This document shows positions 58,907 to 64,000 of a stretch of DNA of 64,000 nucleotides, in pieces. The notes beneath the pieces are model-generated. The model saw only the letters and a list, made by a program, of their open reading frames with translations. It was not told the origin of the DNA and made no database searches. Source of the stretch: JBHGBM01 sp041946965 (GTDB lineage Bacteria > Acidobacteriota > Terriglobia > Bryobacterales > Bryobacteraceae); NCBI GenBank assembly GCA_041946965.1, contig JBHGBM010000023.1, forward strand, positions 62,001-126,000. Reading direction: 5' to 3'. The position numbers and the translations under genes are program-made. Numbering within the stretch: position 1 is the stretch's first letter; every line of letters begins with the position of its first letter.

Positions 58907-60502
58907 TTAACGGTCCCAGCGGCGCTGGGCCCGAAGATGGTTCACTTCCGCACTCGCCATTTCGGACAGGCGCAGGTAATCCACTTTGGCGACCCGGTTG
59001 AGTGGCAAACCGCCCGGCTGGAGAACGACATAGTGCAACGGGCGCATGTAAGAGGCCATGCCGCGCGCGTGGCGTTTCAACTCCGCAACGTCCAGCGTGG
59101 CGCCCGGTTTGGGTTCCACGAAGGCGACGATGGCCTCGCTGTGCACGGCGTGTTCCACCCCTACCACGCCGGCGTTGGCGACGTCCGGAAGCGCACAGAG
59201 ATGGTTTTCCACATCGCTCGGAAACACCTGATAACCGCGCGGCTTGATCACCCACTTGGAGCGTCCGCAGAGGTGCAGGCCTTGCGCGTCGCGGTAGCCG
59301 AGGTCGCCCGTATACAGCCAGCCGTCGCGCGAAATGGTTCTGGCGGTGGCTTCGGGGTCGTGCACGTAGCCCAGAAACGTCTGCGGACCGCGGAAACAGA
59401 TGTTGCCGATCTCTCCGCCGGGAAGCTCGCGGCCGGCCCGCCCGCCGGCATCCATCGGCTCGCGGATGGACATGGGGTAGACGGGCATGTCGAAGCCGAT
59501 CGAAGAGGCGATGTCCTCCGGCGTGGCGCCGCGCCGTGTGTACGTGCAGAATCCGGCGGCTTCGGTGAGCCCGAGGCCGGTGCCGATGTGAGGGGCCATG
59601 GCGGCCAGTTTCTCCAGAAACGGCGCCGGAACCTGCTGGCCGCCATAGATGGCCGATTCCAGGCTGGAGAGATCAGAGCCGCCATAGCTCGAGAGGCGCC
59701 ACTCCAACTGGAACATGGCGGGAATCTGGCCGATCAGGTTCACGCGATGCCGGGCGATGGCTTCGAGCGAGCGCGCGGCGTCGAAGATATCGAGCAGCAC
59801 GGCCGTGCCGCCGAAGAACAACGTGGTCATCAACAGCTCGGTCTGTCCGCCCACGTGCGAGGCGGGCAGATTCACCAGCACCCGCATACCCTCGCGGAAT
59901 GCGAACGCCCCGCCGAGGCACATATTCTGGCAGGTGATATTGCGGTGCGAGAGCAGCGCGGCCTTCGGCGCACCGGTGGAGCCGGTGGTGAAGATGACCA
60001 GCGCGGCGTCGTTCTCGGCGACCTCCGCGGACAGGCGGCGCGCGGCCTCCACGTCCTGGGGGCGCGGCGGCGGGAAGCCCTGCTCCAGCTCGACAGTGTG
60101 TTCGCAATGCGTGCGCATGGCGGCGCCCAGCTCGCGCAAGCGCGACGGGAAGACGTAGCCGCGCGCGCCGAGGGTCTGTATGCCGCGCGCTACCTCGGCG
60201 GGTGCAAGCCGCAGATCGAGCGGAGCGAAGATCACGCCGATGCGGAAGCAGGCATACTCCAGCAGCACCGTTTCCGGCACGAAGGGCAGCGAGGCGGCGA
60301 GGAAGTCGCCACGCCGGAAGCCCATCCCCGCCAGGCTCGCCGAGACAGCGGCGGATCCGGCCTCGAACTCCCGCCAGGAGATTGCGCCTTCGCGGCCGTG
60401 CCCGACGAGCGCGGGATCGCCGGGACGTTCCCGGGCCCACTTGGAAACTACTTCATGGAGCAGGTGGCGCGGGTCGCGCTCGTAGACTTCGGCGGTACAC
60501 AT
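58907..60502 (-). CDS. AMP-dependent acyl-CoA synthetase / AMP ligase
   Basis: 531 aa. The ANL superfamily P-loop is clear: 'FTTGSTGAPKAALLSHRNI' (about residue 175). Later cores are 'GLGLTEAAGFC' (A5 region), 'GWLYTGDLGYRDAQGLHLCGRSK' and 'RGYQVFPSDVENHL'. The catalytic A10 lysine is in 'NRVAKVDYLRL' near the C-terminus. Substrate is a carboxylate, perhaps aromatic or fatty, unknown. ATG 60502 is preferred; an in-frame TTG at 60511 would overlap the UDG stop by 4 bp. Adjacent methyltransferase suggests a shared aromatic-acid pathway. Confidence 0.8.
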   Translation of the reverse strand: MCTAEVYERDPRHLLHEVVSKWARERPGDPALVGHGREGAISWREFEAGSAAVSASLAGMGFRRGDFLAASLPFVPETVLLEYACFRIGVIFAPLDLRLAPAEVARGIQTLGARGYVFPSRLRELGAAMRTHCEHTVELEQGFPPPRPQDVEAARRLSAEVAENDAALVIFTTGSTGAPKAALLSHRNITCQNMCLGGAFAFREGMRVLVNLPASHVGGQTELLMTTLFFGGTAVLLDIFDAARSLEAIARHRVNLIGQIPAMFQLEWRLSSYGGSDLSSLESAIYGGQQVPAPFLEKLAAMAPHIGTGLGLTEAAGFCTYTRRGATPEDIASSIGFDMPVYPMSIREPMDAGGRAGRELPGGEIGNICFRGPQTFLGYVHDPEATARTISRDGWLYTGDLGYRDAQGLHLCGRSKWVIKPRGYQVFPSDVENHLCALPDVANAGVVGVEHAVHSEAIVAFVEPKPGATLDVAELKRHARGMASYMRPLHYVVLQPGGLPLNRVAKVDYLRLSEMASAEVNHLRAQRRWDR

Positions 60503-60507
60503 GAAGC

Positions 60508-61188
60508 TCAATCATACACGTAGTGGAGAACCTTCTTCAGGTCTTCCCAGGCTTCGCGCTTGGCTTGCGGGCTGACGGCGCGCAGCAGGTACGACGGGTG
60601 ATAGGTCACCATCAGCGGGATGTCGTGCCACTTGTACCAGTTGCCGCGCATGCGGGTGACGCCGTCCTTGCTGCCGGTGAGGTACTTGGCGGCGGTGCCG
60701 CCCAGGGCGCAGAGGGCCTTCGGCCGCAGGATCTCGATCTGGCGCGCGAGAAATTCGCCGCAGATCTCCATCTCGTCGGGCTCGGGCGTGCGGTTGTTGG
60801 GGGGCCGGCATTTCACCACGTTGCAGATGTAAACGTCGCCGCGCATCAGCGGAATGCCTTCCTTCTTCGCCGTGCCCTCGATCATCTGCGTCAACAACTG
60901 CCCGGCGCGGCCCACGAAAGGCAGGCCCTGTTCGTCCTCGTCGGCCCCCGGTCCTTCGCCCACGAACACGAGCTTCGCCTGGGGATTGCCGGAACCGAAG
61001 ACGAGCTTGTGACGGCCCTGGTGGAGGCGGCAGCGGGTGCAGCCGGCGAGCCGTTCCGCAAGCTGTTCGAGGGTCTCTCCGTTGGCTGACGGCTGCGGCT
61101 CGGGTTGGGAAGTTGCGCGGCGATACAGCGTATCGATTCCCAGGTCCTGGTAATAGCTTAGGTACCGGCGGAGCGATTCGGGGTCCAT
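60508..61188 (-). CDS. Uracil-DNA glycosylase, family 4 (Fe-S)
   Basis: 226 aa. The 4Fe-4S ligands begin 'GCTRCRLHQGRHKLVFGSG' (Cys50, Cys53) with two more Cys in 'ICNVVKCRPPNNRTPEPDEMEIC'. 'FVGEGPGADEDEQGLPFVGRAGQLL' is the catalytic motif I region, and 'YHPSYLLR' motif II (His). It removes uracil from DNA. The first 40 residues precede the domain and are low-complexity ('RRATSQPEPQPSANG'). ATG overlaps the coaBC stop by 31 bp on the same strand, consistent with the conserved coaBC-UDG neighbourhood. Confidence 0.9.
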   Translation of the reverse strand: MDPESLRRYLSYYQDLGIDTLYRRATSQPEPQPSANGETLEQLAERLAGCTRCRLHQGRHKLVFGSGNPQAKLVFVGEGPGADEDEQGLPFVGRAGQLLTQMIEGTAKKEGIPLMRGDVYICNVVKCRPPNNRTPEPDEMEICGEFLARQIEILRPKALCALGGTAAKYLTGSKDGVTRMRGNWYKWHDIPLMVTYHPSYLLRAVSPQAKREAWEDLKKVLHYVYD

Positions 61189-62381
61189 AGGCGGAGTTTC
61201 AGGATTTCATCGAAGATGCGGTCCGCGATCTGGCGCTTTGCCGCCCGTGCCAGCGGCACGGTCTCGCCGGAACGCAGCGCCAGCACCACTTCGTTCTCGT
61301 CGGCGTCAAAACCGGTGCCCTCGCGGCCCACCAGGTTGGCCACCACCATGTCGCAGTTCTTGGCCTCGAGTTTGCGGTGCGCCTCCCGCTCCAGGTTCCC
61401 GGTTTCGGCCGCGAAGCCCACCAGCAAGCGGCTGCCCTTGTTCCGGCCTAGTTCCGCCAGGATGTCGGGCGTGGGGGCGAGCTGGAACGCGGGAGGGCCG
61501 GCGGCTTTCTTGATCTTTTCGCCCGCGGGCGAAACCGGTGCATAGTCCGCCACCGCGGCGGCCTTGATCACAATACCCGCGCGTTCCAGGTTGGCCATGA
61601 CCGCGTCGCGCATCTGGCGCGCGGTTTCTACCCGGACGAGATCCACACCGGCCGGCGGCGGCAGACTGACCGGACCGGAGACCAAAATGACGGCGGCGCC
61701 GCGGGCGCGGGCGGCCTCGGCCAGCGCGTAGCCCATCTTGCCGCTCGAGCGGTTGGAGATGAACCGGACCGGATCGAGCGGCTCGCGCGTCGGTCCCGCG
61801 GTGATCAGCACCGTCTCGCCCGCCAGGTCCGCGCGGCGGGCGAGCGCGGCCTCAACGGCCTCGGCGATGCGCCCGGAAGCGGCCAAACGGCCCGGCCCGG
61901 TCATCCCGCAGGCGAGATACCCGTCCTCGGGATCCACGATGTGGTGCCCGCGGCGGCGTAGCGTGAGCAGGTTCTCCTGCGTGGCCGGGTGCCGCCACAT
62001 ATTGGTGTTCATGGCCGGGGCGATCACCACCGGACCGGTGAAGGCCAGGTACAGCGTGGTGAGAAAATCGTTGGCGATCCCGTGGGCGAACTTCGCCATC
62101 AGGTCGGCCGTGGCGGGGGCGACCACCAGCGCCTCGTGTTCCAGGGCCACGCCGATATGCTCCACCGCGCTCGAGAGCGCCCCTTCAGCGCCCCCGGCGG
62201 GGAACATGTCCGTGATGACCTTGCGGCCGGTGAGAGCGGCAAATGTCAGGGGGCGAACGAACTCCTGGGCCGCGGCGGTCATCACCACCTGCACCGCATG
62301 GCCGTTCTGCGCCAGCGCCCGCGCCAATTCCGCGGACTTATATGCCGCGATGCCGCCGCCGACACCCAGAATGATTTTCAC
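61158..62381 (-). CDS. coaBC: Bifunctional phosphopantothenoylcysteine decarboxylase / phosphopantothenate-cysteine ligase
   Basis: 407 aa, both halves of CoA biosynthesis. Residues 1-170 are the flavodoxin-like CoaC: 'VKIILGVGGGIAAYKSAELARAL', 'PAMNTNMWRHPATQENL' with 'CGMTGPGRLA' (catalytic Cys). Residues about 190-400 are CoaB: 'VLITAGPTREPLDPVRFISNRSSGKMGYALAEAA' and 'LVGFAAETGNLEREAHRKL'. The start is GTG 62381, 2 nt after the rpoZ stop; no ATG fits. It is part of the conserved yicC-gmk-rpoZ-coaBC order. Confidence 0.92.
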   Translation of the reverse strand: MKIILGVGGGIAAYKSAELARALAQNGHAVQVVMTAAAQEFVRPLTFAALTGRKVITDMFPAGGAEGALSSAVEHIGVALEHEALVVAPATADLMAKFAHGIANDFLTTLYLAFTGPVVIAPAMNTNMWRHPATQENLLTLRRRGHHIVDPEDGYLACGMTGPGRLAASGRIAEAVEAALARRADLAGETVLITAGPTREPLDPVRFISNRSSGKMGYALAEAARARGAAVILVSGPVSLPPPAGVDLVRVETARQMRDAVMANLERAGIVIKAAAVADYAPVSPAGEKIKKAAGPPAFQLAPTPDILAELGRNKGSRLLVGFAAETGNLEREAHRKLEAKNCDMVVANLVGREGTGFDADENEVVLALRSGETVPLARAAKRQIADRIFDEILKLRLWTPNRSAGT

Positions 62382-62383
62382 AC

Positions 62384-62647
62384 TTACAGGACAGCTTCCG
62401 GCGCGGGCTGCTCCGGCGCCGGCTCTTCTTCCACCTGCCCAGGCAGGTTGTACTTGATCAAGCCGCGCCGCACTTCCTCCATGGCGATAACGGTGGGCTT
62501 CTTCGAAGAGGTGGGCAGCACGGGCCGGGCGCCGCTCTGAAGCTGTCGCGCGCGTTTGGCGGCCACAATAATGAACCGGTACGTGCTCTGGTCGGGGTCG
62601 TCCGGGATGGTGCAATGCGCGTTGTTGCGCGGGGCGTTCTCGCTCAT
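62384..62647 (-). CDS. rpoZ: RNA polymerase omega subunit
   Basis: 87 aa. 'YRFIIVAAKRARQLQSGARPVL' and 'KKPTVIAMEEVRRGLI' are the omega core, which folds on the beta-prime C-terminus and helps assembly and ppGpp response. The usual start 'M...T.P...E......YRLV.VAAKRARQL' matches, although the N-terminal region is more divergent than in E. coli. The gene lies between gmk (3 nt away) and coaBC (2 nt away) in the standard order, which supports the identification of a small, divergent protein. The C-terminal tail is acidic and Pro-rich. Confidence 0.88.
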   Translation of the reverse strand: MSENAPRNNAHCTIPDDPDQSTYRFIIVAAKRARQLQSGARPVLPTSSKKPTVIAMEEVRRGLIKYNLPGQVEEEPAPEQPAPEAVL

Positions 62648-62650
62648 ACG

Positions 62651-63265
62651 TTACTCGTGTTTCTCGAAGGACTCGAGGATGGGCCGGATCTTCTCCTCCA
62701 TCCGGTTGCGCCGCACCCGCTCGGCCCTGATAATCGCAGCCAGCATGGCGTCGGACTTCTCCAGATCTTCGTTTACCAGGACATAATCGTACGCCTGGTA
62801 ATTCCGGATTTCCTCCGCCGCCTCCCGTAGCCGCCGGGCAATCACCTCCGGCGCGTCTTCGCCGCGCGCACGCAGCCTCTGCTCTAAAATCTCGCGGGAG
62901 GGAGCGAGGATAAAAATACTGACGGCATCCGGAATCTTACACTTCAATTGTCGCGCACCCTGCACGTCAATGTCGAGCACCAGGTCTTTGCCCTCCCGGC
63001 GGGCCCGCTCCAGGATGCCGGCGTGGGTTCCGTAATAATTGCCGAAGACCTGGGCCCATTCCAGGAATTCGCCGTTCGCGATGCGGCTTTCGAACTCCTC
63101 GCGAGAGATGTAAACGTAGCTTTCCCCTTTTTTTTCAAGGCCTCGCGGCTTCCGCGTGGTGTAGGAAACCGAAAACAGCAGGCCTTCCACGTTCTTCAGC
63201 AGGTGCGCCACCAGCGTGGACTTGCCCGAGCCCGAGGGGGCCGAAATGATGAATACGGTGGTCAT
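62651..63265 (-). CDS. gmk: Guanylate kinase
   Basis: 204 aa. P-loop 'FIISAPSGSGKSTLVAHLL' at residues 5-23, GMP-binding 'SYTTRKPRGLEKKGESYVYISREEF', 'LVLDIDVQGARQL', and the lid region 'RLRARGEDAPEVIARRL'. It phosphorylates GMP to GDP, feeding GTP, dGTP and ppGpp pools. The ATG overlaps the yicC stop by 4 bp (63262-63265). It is followed by rpoZ after 3 nt. Confidence 0.94.
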   Translation of the reverse strand: MTTVFIISAPSGSGKSTLVAHLLKNVEGLLFSVSYTTRKPRGLEKKGESYVYISREEFESRIANGEFLEWAQVFGNYYGTHAGILERARREGKDLVLDIDVQGARQLKCKIPDAVSIFILAPSREILEQRLRARGEDAPEVIARRLREAAEEIRNYQAYDYVLVNEDLEKSDAMLAAIIRAERVRRNRMEEKIRPILESFEKHE

Positions 63266-64000
63266 TCCAGGTTCAGCGATTGCTCCCGGATCTTGTCGAT
63301 CTCGGACTTGGCGGCCAGCGCCAGGTCGGTAATGGTGAGCCCTAGCTCCCCCAAGCCGCCGGTCTTCGAAAGGATGGTATTGGCCTCCCGGTTCATTTCC
63401 TGGAGCAGGAAATCCAGGCGCTTGCCGGCCTCTCCCCCCGCTTTCAACAGGTCCTGAACCTGCCCGGCATGGGTGCGGAGGCGGAGCAATTCCTCACTCA
63501 CGTCGCTGCGGTCGGCCAGGATGGCGGCTTCCTGGGCCAGCCGCTGGAGCTCGACCCCGGCGCCGCGCAGCAGCTCGCGCAGCCTCTCGTGCAAGCGTTT
63601 CTGAAACGCCGGAACGGCGCCCTCGCGAATCGACTCCATGCGCCCGACCAACTCGCGGATGTTCGCCGCACGCGCCAGCATTTCGGCGGCAATGGCCGCC
63701 CCCTCACGCTCCCGGAAAGAGTTCAAGACGGTGAGCGCATCCCGCGTCGCCGCGGTCAACTCCTGCTCCATGCCGGCGTCCACGTCCTCTTCGGCGCCGG
63801 TGCGGAGCATGCCGGGGATGCGGAAGGCGGCGTTCAGATCCGGCTCGCCGGACACCCGGAACTCGCGGCGGGCCTCCTCGAACGCCGCCAGGAACGCCTG
63901 CATCAGCGCCCGGTTCAGGAACGATGCGCCCTCCAGCACGGTACGGTTGAACGCGGCGTGAATCTGTAGGTGCCCGCGTACCACCTCCGCCTTTACCAGA
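63262..64000 (-). CDS. yicC: YicC family endoribonuclease-type protein (N-terminus beyond right edge)
   Basis: About 246 residues are visible; the frame is open to the right edge and the N-terminal ~50 residues lie outside. The YicC_N region 'VVRGHLQIHAAFNRT' and the C-terminal DUF1732 'KRLDFLLQEMNREANTILSKT' followed by 'EIDKIREQSLNLE' are diagnostic; the latter is nearly invariant in the family. YicC is an RNase that can act on sRNA with PNPase in E. coli. It overlaps gmk by 4 bp, and gmk-yicC linkage is conserved. An internal GTG at 63984 is not the start. Confidence 0.9.
   Translation of the reverse strand, partial: LVKAEVVRGHLQIHAAFNRTVLEGASFLNRALMQAFLAAFEEARREFRVSGEPDLNAAFRIPGMLRTGAEEDVDAGMEQELTAATRDALTVLNSFREREGAAIAAEMLARAANIRELVGRMESIREGAVPAFQKRLHERLRELLRGAGVELQRLAQEAAILADRSDVSEELLRLRTHAGQVQDLLKAGGEAGKRLDFLLQEMNREANTILSKTGGLGELGLTITDLALAAKSEIDKIREQSLNLE

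Overview
The window is GC-rich, densely packed bacterial chromosome. It most resembles a soil acidobacterium of the Solibacter/Bryobacter type. This is inferred from family content: four very large outer-membrane receptors with a carboxypeptidase-regulatory N-terminus (Oar/TonB type), secreted Tat-dependent sulfatase and glycosidase, an orphan MacB-type permease of the kind expanded in Acidobacteria, and a bifunctional homocysteine methyltransferase/MTHFR. Species cannot be fixed from the sequence.

Layout. 1-6 kb: left-edge receptor, class III aminotransferase with a Gfo/Idh oxidoreductase, small secreted protein. 6-15 kb: M1 peptidase, HMT-MTHFR fusion, YrdC/Sua5, glycerol kinase, a URO-D family methyltransferase, NadD-like protein, ThuA protein. 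15-22.6 kb: permease, purC-cvpA, a Fis-type regulator, second receptor, gph. 22.6-29.1 kb: third receptor with a good promoter and a possible operator, sulfatase-DUF4965 pair, then two decayed gene starts run together beside a ROK gene. 30-35 kb: operon of alkyltransferase-like protein, Fe-alcohol dehydrogenase, URO-D protein and FRG protein, then rmuC and a rubrerythrin-like protein. 35.5-41 kb: NfnB-GltD-type fused flavoprotein, secreted RraA protein, and a tRNA-Glu gene cut short in its 3' half by A/T-richer DNA that carries a DUF4062 chimera. 41-47 kb: pta and ackA (convergent, overlapping), secreted protein, fourth receptor. 47.5-50.4 kb: GH38 protein and EF-P. 50.4-57.8 kb: one long same-strand run of eight genes. 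57.8-64 kb (minus strand): yicC-gmk-rpoZ-coaBC-UDG-AMP ligase-methyltransferase.

The most interesting parts are these. (a) The 50.4-56.5 kb operon has Zn-type homocysteine methyltransferase, DUF1638, MtbA/MtaA-like methyltransferase and a RACo-type reductive activator of corrinoid proteins, but no corrinoid protein is encoded in it. It is accompanied by a Tat-signal oxidoreductase and a secreted RraA homologue. (b) The 38.76-40.98 kb patch shows a decapitated tRNA-Glu whose 3' half is replaced by a gene fusing a cytosolic DUF4062 sensor to what looks like an acidobacterial surface-protein module. (c) Fused remnants of a SnoaL-like gene and a GH28 polygalacturonase gene lie at 28.90-29.08 kb.

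Many genes lack a Shine-Dalgarno sequence and instead carry a TANNNT-type box 5-8 nt before the start codon, which suggests frequent leaderless transcription. All calls are by reading motifs; no database search was run.
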